DNA of 22,843 nucleotides from SURF-21 sp964510515. GTDB taxonomy: Bacteria > Actinomycetota > Geothermincolia > Geothermincolales > RBG-13-55-18. The DNA is taken from contig CAZEAU010000034.1 in NCBI GenBank assembly GCA_964510515.1, positions 1-22,843 on the forward strand, written 5' to 3'. The position numbers and the translations under genes were made by a program. How positions within the stretch are numbered: position 1 is the stretch's first letter; each line of letters begins with the position of its first letter. The notes under the pieces were generated by a model, which made no database searches, was not told where the DNA came from, and saw nothing but the letters and a program-made list of their open reading frames with translations. Of the stretch, positions 1 to 6,911 are shown piece after piece.

Positions 1-23
1 GCGGGCGCATCCTGGTCGAGTGA
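1..23 (+). CDS. 3' end of an upstream gene (probable zinc-ribbon protein tail)
   Basis: Only the last codons are in the window. Read to the TGA at 21-23 they give GRILVE, and the two leading bases (GC) would complete a Cys codon if preceded by T, giving CGRILVE-stop. This is the usual ending of C4-type zinc-ribbon proteins. In Actinobacteria a zinc-ribbon gene of this kind (Rv2229c in M. tuberculosis) lies directly before the RNase HI-family gene, and the same order holds here. The identification rests on six residues plus context, so it is tentative. Confidence 0.35.
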
Positions 24-135
24 GGCGTCGGGAGCCGGACCGCTGCGAGGTGGGAACGGGGGGTCTCGCCTGCGGCTATCGCGGGCGCATCCTGGTCGAG
101 TGAGGCGTCGGGAGCCGGACCGCTGCGAGGTGGGA
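1..135. repeat. 55-bp direct repeat, two copies, period 80
   Basis: Bases 1-55 recur without mismatch at 81-135. The first copy begins in the last codons of the upstream gene and carries its stop codon. The second copy therefore holds a duplicated gene tail, shifted to another frame because 80 is not a multiple of three, and it ends just before the RNase H start. The GAGGTGG at the end of the second copy is the likely ribosome binding site of that gene. The first copy holds the same site in a useless position, 87 bases away. Confidence 0.85.
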
Positions 136-136
136 T

Positions 137-691
137 TTGGAGAAAAGAAGGAGAAAGAGAAGCGTTTTGGAGCCGTTTTTTCAGGATGCGCGCAGTTTCA
201 AGGAGCTGCATGTCTGGGTTGACGGGGCGGCGCGCGGAAACCCCGGCCCCGCCGCCATCGGGGTGGTGGTCCTGACCCGCGAGGGCAGAAGCGTCGCCGC
301 TTTCGGTGAGGCCATCGGGGTGGCCACCAACAACTATGCCGAATACACCGCCTTGGTGCATGCCCTGCGCCTGCTCTCGGTCTTCGAGGTCGAGCGCCTG
401 CGCGTATATACGGACAGCGAGCTCATGGCGAAGCAGGTGAAGGGCGAGTACCGGGTGAAAGAAAAGACCCTGCAAAGCCTCCACGCCCAGGTCATGTCCA
501 TGCTGCGGCGCTTCCGCAACTGGGATGTTGCCCACGTGCCCCGCGAGGAGAACGCCGATGCGGACTTGCTCGCCAACCGCGCCCTCAACGAGGGCGTGCC
601 CGTGCAGGGGCAGCCGGCACGCCGGCAGCCGCCGCCTCCCGAGGGTCAATCCGTCCTCTTCGTCGAGGAACGCGCGGAACCGGAGGAGTAG
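137..691 (+). CDS. RNase HI-family protein (reverse-transcriptase-like RNase H fold)
   Basis: The 184-residue product carries an RNase H fold from about residue 24 to 150. The opening strand with DGAARGNPGP supplies the first catalytic Asp (D29). E69 in NNYAEY, D93 in YTDSEL and D143 in the ADLLAN segment complete the four acidic metal ligands. Enzymes of this family cut the RNA strand of RNA/DNA hybrids in the cytoplasm. The basic N-terminus (EKRRRKR) and the Pro-rich tail lie outside the domain. The TTG at 137 is used because GAGGTGG lies at 127-133, though that spacing is short. A second TTG at 167, behind AAGGAG at 148-153, is a possible alternative. In mycobacteria the homologous domain is fused to a histidine phosphatase; here that phosphatase is a separate gene further on. 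The next gene starts 4 bases after the stop. Confidence 0.88.
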   Translation: MEKRRRKRSVLEPFFQDARSFKELHVWVDGAARGNPGPAAIGVVVLTREGRSVAAFGEAIGVATNNYAEYTALVHALRLLSVFEVERLRVYTDSELMAKQVKGEYRVKEKTLQSLHAQVMSMLRRFRNWDVAHVPREENADADLLANRALNEGVPVQGQPARRQPPPPEGQSVLFVEERAEPEE

Positions 692-695
692 GCAG

Positions 696-1265
696 TTGTT
701 CCTGGCCGCCCACCTGGGGTTCGCAGTCGCGCCCGCCACCGCCGCCGCCGGCTGGTGGGGGCAGAACCATGGTTTCAAGAAAGTCCTCGACCTGCGCTGG
801 CTGATCGCCGGCACGCTGCTCCCGGACGTGATCGACAAGGCGGTGGGCCAGGTGTTGTTCAAGCCCTATTTCGAGAGCGGGCGCATCTTCGCCCACACCC
901 TGGCCTTCACCCTGGCCCTCTTCGTGGCCGGTGCCTGGGAGTGGAGGCGGCGCGGCGACGGCCGCGTCCTGCTGCTTGCGACCGGTGTGGCTTCCCACCT
1001 GGTGCTGGATCGCATCTGGACCGAGCCCGTCACCGCCTTGTGGCCGGCGCTCGGACCCTTCGTCAGGCATCCCTCCAGCGGGGGCATCATGGAGCAGATA
1101 CGGGCGTATCTCGGGGACCCCGCCTTCTGGGCCACCGAGCTCGCCGGCGCGGCGCTCCTGATCGCCTCCCTGCGCGTCCTGGGGGTCAGGAACGCGTCTG
1201 CGTTGAAGGAGTTCTTCGCGCACGGCCGCGCGCCCGCCCTGGAGCAGTTCGCGCTCACCCCATGA
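696..1265 (+). CDS. YdjM-like inner-membrane metal-dependent hydrolase family protein
   Basis: The 189-residue product has several hydrophobic stretches (about residues 7-20, 66-80, 90-104 and 146-160) and a spread of His and Asp residues: H6, D44 and D47 in LPDVIDK, H67 in FAHTL, H101 and D105 in SHLVLDRIW. This pattern is typical of the membrane-bound YdjM / DUF457 family, putative metal-dependent hydrolases of unknown substrate. The reading frame is open further upstream, but the start is taken as TTG at 696 because GGAGGAG at 682-688 sits 7 bases before it and the protein then begins at the conserved H-containing segment. It follows the RNase H stop by 4 bases, so the two are probably co-transcribed. 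The stop is followed by a repeat cluster. The fold assignment is fairly secure; the function is unknown. Confidence 0.75.
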   Translation: MFLAAHLGFAVAPATAAAGWWGQNHGFKKVLDLRWLIAGTLLPDVIDKAVGQVLFKPYFESGRIFAHTLAFTLALFVAGAWEWRRRGDGRVLLLATGVASHLVLDRIWTEPVTALWPALGPFVRHPSSGGIMEQIRAYLGDPAFWATELAGAALLIASLRVLGVRNASALKEFFAHGRAPALEQFALTP

Positions 1266-1275
1266 CGCCTCTTAT

Positions 1276-1461
1276 GTCCCTTCCGGGGTCAACCCCGCCA
1301 TGTGCCATAACCGGCGGCGTGTGTCCCTTCCGGGGTCAACCCTACCCCGTGCCATGCCGCCGCATCTTTAACGAAACGGAATGTCCCTTCGGGGGGTTGA
1401 CCCCGGAAGTGCCACCCCGGCGTCTCTTATGTCCCTTCCGGGGGTTGACCCCGGAAGTGCC
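1276..1461. repeat. Cluster of four modular palindromic repeats
   Basis: Four units of about 32 bases lie at 1276-1307, 1323-1354, 1383-1414 and 1431-1461. The first two have the core as GGGGTCAACCC(C), the last two as GGGGTTGACCCC, its reverse complement. All begin GTCCCTTC and end GTGCC(A). A linker ATAACCGGCG follows the first unit, and the same linker recurs after a unit at 6818. The 264-base gap between the membrane-protein gene and the histidine phosphatase gene holds little else. Reading frames across these units are not credible genes. Confidence 0.9.
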
Positions 1462-1529
1462 GTTTCGGGGCTTGATGGCGGGCGCGTCGTTTGCCTTCCC
1501 GGGGCGGATGCACATAGAATATTGAAACC

Positions 1530-2150
1530 ATGGGAACGATGTATCTTTTAAGACACGGTGAGACCCCGTATCATGCCCAGCACCGTCTGCTGGGCCAGCT
1601 GGACATCGGCCTCAGCGAAAGGGGGCACGATCAGGCGTCGCGCACCAGGGACTTCTTCGCGGGCATGGATCTGGCCGCTGTGTACTGCAGTCCCCTGAAG
1701 AGGTGCCGCGAGACCGCCCGCCCGGTCGCGGAGGCGCATGACCTGCAGGTAGAAATCGTCCCCGGCCTGATGGAAGTGGACATGGGGGACTGGGACGGCC
1801 AGCTTATCGAGGAGCTCTTCTCCCAGGAGAACGAGGCGGTGGCGAGGTGGATGCGCAATCCCTCCTCGGTGAGCATCCCCGGGGGGGAGGACTTCGCCGC
1901 GGTCAGGCGCAGGGTACTGCAGGCCGTGCAGGAGATAACCTCGCGCCACGGTGGCGACGATGCTGTGCTCGTCGTCGCCCACGGGGGCCCCATTCGCGGC
2001 ATCCTGTGCGAGGCGCTGAAGATGGACCTCGACGACATGTTCCGCCTGCAGATCGACCTGGTCTCGGTCTCCGCGGTGAAGTTCTTCGAGGGCGGCTTCC
2101 CGCAGACGGCCATGGTCACGCTGGTCAACGAGACCAGCCATCTCCGCTGA
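1530..2150 (+). CDS. Histidine phosphatase (phosphoglycerate mutase / alpha-ribazole phosphatase-like)
   Basis: The 206-residue protein opens with the family signature LLRHGET: R8, H9 (the phosphohistidine nucleophile), G10 and E11. The partner motif VVAHGGPIRG holds the second His, H151. R58/R60 in SPLKRCRETA and E82 in MEVDMGDWDG fit the usual phosphate-binding and acid residues. Length and motifs match small histidine phosphatases such as CobC, GpmB or broad-specificity phosphatases. The substrate cannot be told from sequence. In mycobacteria a CobC-like domain of this type is fused C-terminally to the RNase HI domain, so position alone makes a shared ancestry of the pair likely. The ATG at 1530 is chosen; an in-frame ATG at 1539 is equally possible, and neither has a strong ribosome binding site. 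Confidence 0.87.
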   Translation: MGTMYLLRHGETPYHAQHRLLGQLDIGLSERGHDQASRTRDFFAGMDLAAVYCSPLKRCRETARPVAEAHDLQVEIVPGLMEVDMGDWDGQLIEELFSQENEAVARWMRNPSSVSIPGGEDFAAVRRRVLQAVQEITSRHGGDDAVLVVAHGGPIRGILCEALKMDLDDMFRLQIDLVSVSAVKFFEGGFPQTAMVTLVNETSHLR

Positions 2151-2202
2151 TGACGGGCTGCACTTTCCGCAGTTCCAGGAGCGCAAAGACGATCACCGCT
2201 GC

Positions 2203-2219
2203 TCCCGCGCCGCGCGGGA
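2203..2219. other. 17-base perfect inverted repeat between phosphatase genes
   Basis: TCCCGCGC and GCGCGGGA flank a single C, an 8-bp inverted repeat in the 90-base gap between the histidine phosphatase and the HAD gene. No T-run follows, so it is not a classical terminator. It could be an mRNA hairpin, but the sequence is very GC-rich and the site may have no function. Confidence 0.4.
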
Positions 2220-2240
2220 TGGCGGGCTAAGGAGGCAAGA

Positions 2241-2924
2241 TTGAACGGCGTCAGAAAGGGGAGCCTGGGGGAGGTGTCGTGCGTCCTCTTCGACCTTGAC
2301 GGTACCCTCGCCGACACCACCGAGCTCATCGTCTTCTCCTTCCGGGAAACCCTGCACCGACTGGGGCTGCCGCCGCGCAGCGATGAGCGCATCCTGGCCG
2401 AGATAGGGCGGCCGCTGCGCCAGCAGACCCGTGACATCGATACCGAGAGGGCGGATGAGATATTCGACCTCTACGGTCGCATCTACGATGAAAGCCACGA
2501 TGAGCTGGTGCGGGAATTTCCCGGCGTGAGGGAAGCCCTCGCGGGGCTGGCAGGCAGGGGGTATCGCCTGGGCCTGGTGACCTCCAAGCGCTCCCGCGTG
2601 ACCCAGGCCGACCTGGCCTATTTCCGCATCGACGTCTTCTTCGAGGTGGTGGTCACCGCCGACATGACCGCGCGGCACAAGCCCGAGCCCGAGCCCGTCC
2701 TCGAGGCATTGCGGCTTCTGGACGCGGCGCCGCGGCAGGCGGCCTTCATCGGCGACAGCCCCTACGACCTGTGCAGCGCCCATGCCGCCGGCGTCCTGGC
2801 AGGCGCCGTCGCCTGGGGTCCCTTCCCCCGCGAGGTACTGCAGGCCGAGAGCCCCGACTTCTGGGTCGAGGACCTTTCCGCCCTTTCCTCCCTCTTCCCC
2901 GGCAGGGGAGACCGCCGCCGCTGA
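2241..2924 (+). CDS. HAD-superfamily phosphatase (phosphoglycolate phosphatase / PpaX-like)
   Basis: The 227-residue protein has all four HAD motifs: motif I FDLDGTLADT with D18 (nucleophile) and D20; motif II at VTSKR (T114/S115); motif III K147 in HKPEPEP; motif IV GDSPYD with D172 and D176. A helical cap lies between motifs I and II (about residues 25-95), as in phosphoglycolate phosphatase, Gph and pyrophosphatase PpaX. It probably hydrolyses a small phosphorylated metabolite in the cytoplasm. The TTG at 2241 is preceded by AAGGAGG at 2229-2235, which settles the start. The last residues (from about S216) are encoded by a GC-rich hairpin that is repeated 61 bases downstream, so the extreme C-terminus may be a recent repeat-derived addition. 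Confidence 0.88.
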   Translation: MNGVRKGSLGEVSCVLFDLDGTLADTTELIVFSFRETLHRLGLPPRSDERILAEIGRPLRQQTRDIDTERADEIFDLYGRIYDESHDELVREFPGVREALAGLAGRGYRLGLVTSKRSRVTQADLAYFRIDVFFEVVVTADMTARHKPEPEPVLEALRLLDAAPRQAAFIGDSPYDLCSAHAAGVLAGAVAWGPFPREVLQAESPDFWVEDLSALSSLFPGRGDRRR

Positions 2925-2976
2925 CAGGGCTGCACGGAAGCGCTCCGGCTCCCTCTTCCCCGGCAGGGGAGACCGC
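2888..2976. repeat. 28-bp hairpin-forming direct repeat at the end of the HAD gene
   Basis: A 28-base stretch at 2888-2915, inside the last HAD codons, recurs identically at 2949-2976 after the stop. Each copy contains TCTTCCCC-GGCA-GGGGAGA, able to form an 8-bp stem (one G-T pair) with a four-base loop. Short palindromes of this kind are common intergenic repeats in GC-rich bacteria. Here one copy is part of the coding sequence. Confidence 0.8.
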
Positions 2977-3167
2977 TCCTGGGGTGGCCCCCGGCCGCAG
3001 CTGCACCCTCCCGGCGGGAGCGTTGCGGGGAGCGGGGAGAGAAGACGGAGAGGCCGCCGCATCATTCCGGCAGATGCAGCTCCCCCGGAAAGAAGAGGTG
3101 CTATCCGCCGATGGCTCGGCCTGGGGAACCATGCTGCTGCCTCCGCCGCGCCCGCTGCCCGCGGCGA

Positions 3168-3196
3168 TTGACAGCGGGCGGGGGCCGTGTTAGCTT
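3168..3196 (+). promoter_or_regulatory. Possible sigma-A-type promoter upstream of the SCP2 gene
   Basis: A perfect TTGACA (3168-3173) is followed after exactly 17 bases by TAGCTT (3191-3196), a weak -10 match. A start near 3203 would give a leader of about 290 bases before the SCP2-domain gene. A terminator-like hairpin only 10-20 bases downstream argues either for attenuation or for the match being fortuitous. The rest of the gene-free stretch from 2925 to 3167 is GC-rich and I see no gene in it. Confidence 0.4.
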
Positions 3197-3210
3197 AATA
3201 CCAGTCCGCG

Positions 3211-3227
3211 CGCCGCAAGGCGTTTTT
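3211..3227 (+). terminator. Short intrinsic-terminator-like hairpin
   Basis: CGCC-GCAA-GGCG forms a 4-bp stem closed by a GNRA-type tetraloop and runs directly into TTTTT, with more T-rich sequence up to about 3240. It lies about 290 bases after the HAD gene and could end that transcript. It also lies just after the possible promoter at 3168-3196, where it could act as an attenuator. The stem is short, so efficiency is uncertain. Confidence 0.45.
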
Positions 3228-3339
3228 CGTTTTCCCCTTTTGCATACACGGGATTTTGCATTCCCGGGATCCCCCACCTGCGACGGCGCACAGCCGGCTT
3301 CGGGTGGACGAGGGAGCGGGAACGCTGCAAGCTTTGGTG

Positions 3340-3434
3340 AAGGGCCTTCCGGGTTAAGGTCCATAATAAACCCCTCCTAGGACGAAAGAGAAGCATCGGA
3401 GGGCCCTTGCACCATCCCGAGGTTCGAATCGAAC
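3340..3434 (+). promoter_or_regulatory. Possibly structured leader and 13-base palindrome before the SCP2 gene
   Basis: AAGGGCC at 3340-3346 can pair with GGCCCTT at 3402-3408, and inside this GTCC can pair with GGAC around 3358-3382, giving nested stems. Beyond them GTTCGA-A-TCGAAC (3422-3434) is a perfect inverted repeat of operator type, and GGTTCGA recurs at 3460-3466. I do not recognise a known riboswitch class. The palindrome could be a repressor site or part of the RNA fold. Confidence 0.3.
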
Positions 3435-3494
3435 GCATCTGGCAATAACTATAGGTAACGGTTCGAGGACCGACCGTCTGAGAGGAGGAGCGAC

Positions 3495-3929
3495 ATGCCG
3501 TATTTCGATGACGTCAAGGTTTTCTACGACCTGCTCGTGGGGACGTTTGACGAGCTGATGAAGGACGAGGCGACCAGGCAGAAGGCCCTTGACTCCAAGC
3601 TGCTGGTCAAGTTCCTTTATCAGAACCCGGAAGGGGAGTTCTGGATCGACTGCCGGGGGGACGAGGTCAAGGTCTTTCCCGAGAAAGCCCCCGACGACAC
3701 CCCTCCCGATGCCACCCTGTCCATGGAGCTGGACACGGCGCATGCCTTCTGGTGCGGGCAGCTCAACCTGCTGGGTGCGCTTTCCAGCGGCGAGATCAAG
3801 GCCGAGGGCTCCGTCCCCAAGCTGCTCAAGATGCTCCCGGTGATCAAGCCCGCCTACGCTATCTATGTGAGCACGCTCAAGGCCAAGGGTTTCGATGACC
3901 TGATCATCGAGGAGGAAGAGGAGGACTAG
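3495..3929 (+). CDS. SCP2 sterol-binding / lipid-transfer domain protein
   Basis: The 144-residue acidic protein looks like a stand-alone SCP-2 domain. It has an N-terminal helix with FDELMKDE, a strand region around residues 36-58 (LLVKFLYQNPEGEFWIDCRG), a TLSMELDTAHAFWCGQLN segment (about 75-92) and GEIKAEGSVPKLLKMLPVIKPAY (about 99-121). The last two are the strand plus GxIKxxG-type segment that lines the hydrophobic pocket in this family. Such domains bind fatty acyl chains, acyl-CoA or sterols and often accompany acyl-CoA metabolism. The ATG at 3495 has AGGAGG at 3483-3488. The C-terminus ends in a run of acidic residues, and its codons (GAGGAGG...) also serve as the purine-rich region before the next gene, 8 bases on. 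The two genes are almost certainly co-transcribed. Confidence 0.8.
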   Translation: MPYFDDVKVFYDLLVGTFDELMKDEATRQKALDSKLLVKFLYQNPEGEFWIDCRGDEVKVFPEKAPDDTPPDATLSMELDTAHAFWCGQLNLLGALSSGEIKAEGSVPKLLKMLPVIKPAYAIYVSTLKAKGFDDLIIEEEEED

Positions 3930-3937
3930 CTCCGCCA

Positions 3938-4795
3938 TTGCCTTCCGATATCTGGGCGAAATGGCTGGACGAGGCGGACCGGGAGGGCGCGGCATGCGAC
4001 CGCCAGCAGCGCGTCCTGCACGCCCAGATCCGGGAAAGAGTCCTGCACAAGGCCGCCCTCGGGCGCGGCTCCCGCGTCCTGGACCTGGGTTGCGGCGTGG
4101 GTTTTCTCTCCCTGCGGGCGGCCCGGGTGGTCGGGCCGGAGGGGCTGGTGTACGCGGTCGATTCCAGCGCGGGCGCCCTGGATGAGCTGGAGCGCAGGGC
4201 GCAGAGCCAGGGACTGGACAACCTGCGCACGCTGCGGGCCGATATCGTCGGCCTGCCCCTGCCGCAAGAGGCGGTGGACGCGGTGGTGGCGCGCTCCGTT
4301 CTCTGTTACGTGAGGGGCCGTCCCCAGGTGTTGCGGGAGGCCCTGCGGGTGCTGCGCCCGGGAGGGGTCCTGTCGATTTTCGAGCCCGTGCTCTCGGAGG
4401 AAACGTTCTCCCTCGACTGGGGCGAGGAAGGCGGCCTGTGGCTGGGTCTGAGGCATATCCTCGAGAGGCATCACCCGGCGTACGCTTTCCGGCGGCCGGA
4501 GCTGGTGCGGGCGGTGGCTGAGGCCGGTTTCACCGAGGTGGATTCCTTCACCTGGTATGCGGACGTCACCCGCCGTTTCACCGGGGAGGAGGAGGCCAGA
4601 GAGGAGCTGGAGTCCGGCCTGCCGGACGAGCTGTCGCTGGCCTCCTGCTGGCGCAGGCACGGGGGCGGGGAGGAGGAGATCGCGAGGGTTGCGCGCAGGT
4701 GGGCCGAGCAATCGCTCAAGCCCGCATACCGCCACACCCTGCCGTGCATCTACATCTGGGGGAGCAAACCCCCCGCCGGACAGCGGGGAGCGTGA
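3938..4795 (+). CDS. Class I SAM-dependent methyltransferase
   Basis: The 285-residue protein contains the SAM-binding motif I VLDLGCGVG (residues 47-55), the acidic residue after the second strand (VYAVDSS, D75), ADIVGLPLP (101-109) and the motif LREALRVLRPGGVLSI (132-147). Together these place it with UbiE/Methyltransf_11-type enzymes that methylate small molecules. The C-terminal part (about 185-260) has a KPAY/IYIWG ending seen in some actinobacterial methyltransferases. The acceptor is unknown. The frame starts at TTG 3938, 8 bases after the SCP2 stop and 12 bases behind GAGGA, so translation may be coupled. Its neighbours suggest a lipid or quinone-like substrate, but that is inference. 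A 19-base tandem repeat covers its stop codon. Confidence 0.85.
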   Translation: MPSDIWAKWLDEADREGAACDRQQRVLHAQIRERVLHKAALGRGSRVLDLGCGVGFLSLRAARVVGPEGLVYAVDSSAGALDELERRAQSQGLDNLRTLRADIVGLPLPQEAVDAVVARSVLCYVRGRPQVLREALRVLRPGGVLSIFEPVLSEETFSLDWGEEGGLWLGLRHILERHHPAYAFRRPELVRAVAEAGFTEVDSFTWYADVTRRFTGEEEAREELESGLPDELSLASCWRRHGGGEEEIARVARRWAEQSLKPAYRHTLPCIYIWGSKPPAGQRGA

Positions 4796-4840
4796 GGCCG
4801 CGGGGAGGGCGTGAGGCGGCGGGGAGGGCGTGAGGCGGCG
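4790..4840. repeat. 19-bp tandem repeat (about 2.7 copies) over a stop codon
   Basis: GCGTGAGGC recurs at 4790, 4809 and 4828 with near-identical sequence between, a period of 19. The TGA of the first unit is the methyltransferase stop; the later units carry further copies of the same gene end. Looks like slippage duplication at a gene terminus. Confidence 0.75.
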
Positions 4841-4942
4841 GTGCTGAGCCCCGAAGGGGCGGCCCGCATGCTCGCCGCCATGGCCGGGCCGCCTGCGCAA
4901 GGCGGGAGAGAGAAAGGCGACGACCGTGGGAGGGATGGGAAG

Positions 4943-6766
4943 ATGAAGGGTTTTGCCGCGCGTTATCTCGAGGTCGATCTGGGAACGGGCGAGGTGCTGG
5001 AAAAGACGCTGGAGGAGGAGCTCTTCCGCAAGTATATCGGAGGCACGGGGCTCGCCGCCTACCTCTTCCTCAAGGAGATGGACCCCCTGGTGGACCCCCT
5101 TTCCCCGCAAAACCCGCTCATGTTCATGAACGGCCCCCTGACCGGGACCAGCTTCCCGGGCAGCGGCAGGTCTTCGGTGGTGGCCATGTCCCCCCTCTCC
5201 GGCTTGTGGGGTGAATGCAACGTGGGGGGCTCCTTCGGAGCGGCGGTGAAGCTGGCCGGCTTCGACGGCATCGTCTTCAAGGGCCGGGCGGAGAAGCCCG
5301 CCTTGTTCTGGCTGGACGGCGAGAAGGCGGAGCTGCGCGACGCCTCCCACCTGTGGGGGCTGGACGCCTACGAGACCAACGAGCGCCTGCAGGAGGAGCT
5401 GAAGGGGAGCGGCGGCGCCGTGCGCACCATGCAGATAGGCCCGGCGGGGGAGAACGGGGTGCGCTTCGCGGCCATCGTCAACGAGATAGGGAGCGTCGCG
5501 GGCCGCTGCGGGCTGGGCGCGGTGATGGGCTCCAAGAACCTCAAGGCGGTGGCGGCGCGGGCCGGCGGCGGGCGCATGCAGTACGCCGACCCCGAGGCGG
5601 CCAAGGGCCTGAGCAAGCGCCTGGCGGAAAAGCTCAAGGGCTCCATCCTCGCCGGCACCCTGCACGAGATGGGCACCAACGGCGCCCTGGACACCGGTAT
5701 GCTCTCCGGTGACGTGCCGGTGAAGAACTGGAGCGTGGGGGAATGGATGGACGCGCTCGACACCCTCAACTCCTTCTATTACAACGACAACATCCTGGTG
5801 AAGATAATCGGCTGTTACGCCTGCAGCGTGCGCTGCAAGCGCGTGGTCAAGGTGGAAGAGGGGCCCTGGGCCATGCACGAGCATGCCGGCCCGGAGTACG
5901 AGACGGTGTGCATGATGGGAACCAACCTCATGAACCCCAGCCTGGAGGCGGTGGCCAAGGCCAACGACCTCTGCAACCGCCTGGGCATGGACACCATCGC
6001 CATGGGGTCGATCATCGCCCTGCTTATGGAGGCGCAGGAGAAGGGAATCGCTGGTCCGGAGCGCACCGGGCTGGACTTCTCCTGGGGGAACATGGAGGCC
6101 GCCATCGAGGCCATACGCCTCACCGCCGCCCGCGAGGGCTTCGGCGAGAACATGGCCCAGGGGTCGCGCGCACTGGCCACCGAGCTGGGGGCGCCCGAGC
6201 TGGCGGTCACCGTGCGTGGCATGGACTTCCCGGCCCATGACCCGCGCGGCTATCACGGCTACGGCCTCGGCTACGTCATGGGCACCCGCGGCGCCTGCCA
6301 CCTCAATTCCGTCAACCTCCTGGTGGAGGGGGGGATGGGCTCCTGGCCCGAGGTGGGGATGAAGGGGCCCTATAAGGGCATGACCAGCAAGGGCAAGGCG
6401 GAGATAACCTGGAAGTGCCTGGCCATCGGCCAGCTCTTCAACTCCCTGTGCATGTGCGAGTTCATAGGGGCCTTCCTCAACCTGGACGACCAGGTTGAGA
6501 TGATGAACATAGCCACCGGCTTCGACTTCACCCTGGACGAGCTCATGGAGTGCGGCTGGCGCATCTGGTATCTGAAGAGGCACATCCTCAACCAGCGCGG
6601 CTCGGGGCGCAATGACGACGTCCTCCCCCCCAAGGCGCTCACCCCTACCGAGGAGGGCGCCAACGCGGGCTCGGTCCCCAACATGGAGAGGATGCTCACC
6701 GAGCTCTACGAGCTCGCGGAACTGGACGCCGAGGGGCGCATACCCAAGGCCAAGCTGGAGCTGTGA
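4943..6766 (+). CDS. Aldehyde:ferredoxin oxidoreductase family protein (tungsten/molybdenum enzyme)
   Basis: The 607-residue protein matches the aldehyde:ferredoxin oxidoreductase (AOR) family in length and order. It has an N-terminal cofactor-binding domain (about 1-210, with YIGGTGLAAYL and GPLTGTSFPGSGR) and then the helical domains. The [4Fe-4S] ligands are visible as C291-x2-C294-x3-C298 (CYACSVRC), with a distal Cys at 503 or 505 (LCMCEF) as the probable fourth. In Pyrococcus AOR the ligands are C288, C291, C295 and C494. Family members oxidise aldehydes to acids, or the reverse, with ferredoxin, using a bis-pyranopterin W or Mo; relatives include BamB of class II benzoyl-CoA reductase. 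The true substrate is not evident. The frame is open to 4811, but ATG 4943 is preferred because GGGAGGG lies at 4928-4934 and the protein then starts at the family N-terminus (KGFAARYLEVDLGTG). It converges on the next, minus-strand gene. Confidence 0.93.
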   Translation: MKGFAARYLEVDLGTGEVLEKTLEEELFRKYIGGTGLAAYLFLKEMDPLVDPLSPQNPLMFMNGPLTGTSFPGSGRSSVVAMSPLSGLWGECNVGGSFGAAVKLAGFDGIVFKGRAEKPALFWLDGEKAELRDASHLWGLDAYETNERLQEELKGSGGAVRTMQIGPAGENGVRFAAIVNEIGSVAGRCGLGAVMGSKNLKAVAARAGGGRMQYADPEAAKGLSKRLAEKLKGSILAGTLHEMGTNGALDTGMLSGDVPVKNWSVGEWMDALDTLNSFYYNDNILVKIIGCYACSVRCKRVVKVEEGPWAMHEHAGPEYETVCMMGTNLMNPSLEAVAKANDLCNRLGMDTIAMGSIIALLMEAQEKGIAGPERTGLDFSWGNMEAAIEAIRLTAAREGFGENMAQGSRALATELGAPELAVTVRGMDFPAHDPRGYHGYGLGYVMGTRGACHLNSVNLLVEGGMGSWPEVGMKGPYKGMTSKGKAEITWKCLAIGQLFNSLCMCEFIGAFLNLDDQVEMMNIATGFDFTLDELMECGWRIWYLKRHILNQRGSGRNDDVLPPKALTPTEEGANAGSVPNMERMLTELYELAELDAEGRIPKAKLEL

Positions 6767-6786
6767 TAACCCGCAGGTTCCCCGGC

Positions 6787-6905
6787 GGCACACCTGGGGT
6801 CAACCCCAGGGTGTGCCATAACCGGCGCCTCTTGTGTCCCTTGCGAGGGTTGACCCCAGAAGTGCCACCTTGTGTCCCTTGCGAGGGTTGACCCCGGAAG
6901 TGCCA
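6787..6905. repeat. Three palindromic repeats between convergent genes; first may act as terminator
   Basis: The unit at 6787-6818 is nearly a perfect palindrome: GGCACACC, TGGGGT, CA, ACCCCA, one extra G, then GGTGTGCC. That is a stem of about 14 bp. Units at 6834-6867 and 6872-6905 are direct copies of each other with a single difference in the core part (CCCCAGA versus CCCCGGA) and carry the core in the opposite orientation. The 145-base gap between two convergent genes consists almost only of these units. The strong first hairpin could stop transcription from both sides, although no T-run follows. Confidence 0.85.
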
Positions 6906-6911
6906 CCGCCG

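Noticed and set aside
525..695. Upstream extension of the YdjM-like gene into the RNase H gene
   Set aside because: The extension overlaps a catalytic part of RNase H in another frame and is low-complexity; TTG 696 with GGAGGAG gives the family-typical N-terminus.
3417..3436. GGTTCGAATC resembling a tRNA T-loop
   Set aside because: The bases on either side cannot form the 5-bp T-stem and no acceptor or anticodon arm is present; it is better seen as a small palindrome.
4811..4942. N-terminal extension of the AOR gene
   Set aside because: It translates the 19-bp tandem repeat and lacks similarity to the family; ATG 4943 has a good ribosome binding site.
3926..6793. Very long minus-strand open frame (955 codons) opposite the methyltransferase and AOR genes
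   Set aside because: It is the mirror frame of GC-rich codons; the protein is His/Gly/Ala-rich without motifs, whereas the plus strand encodes clear families.
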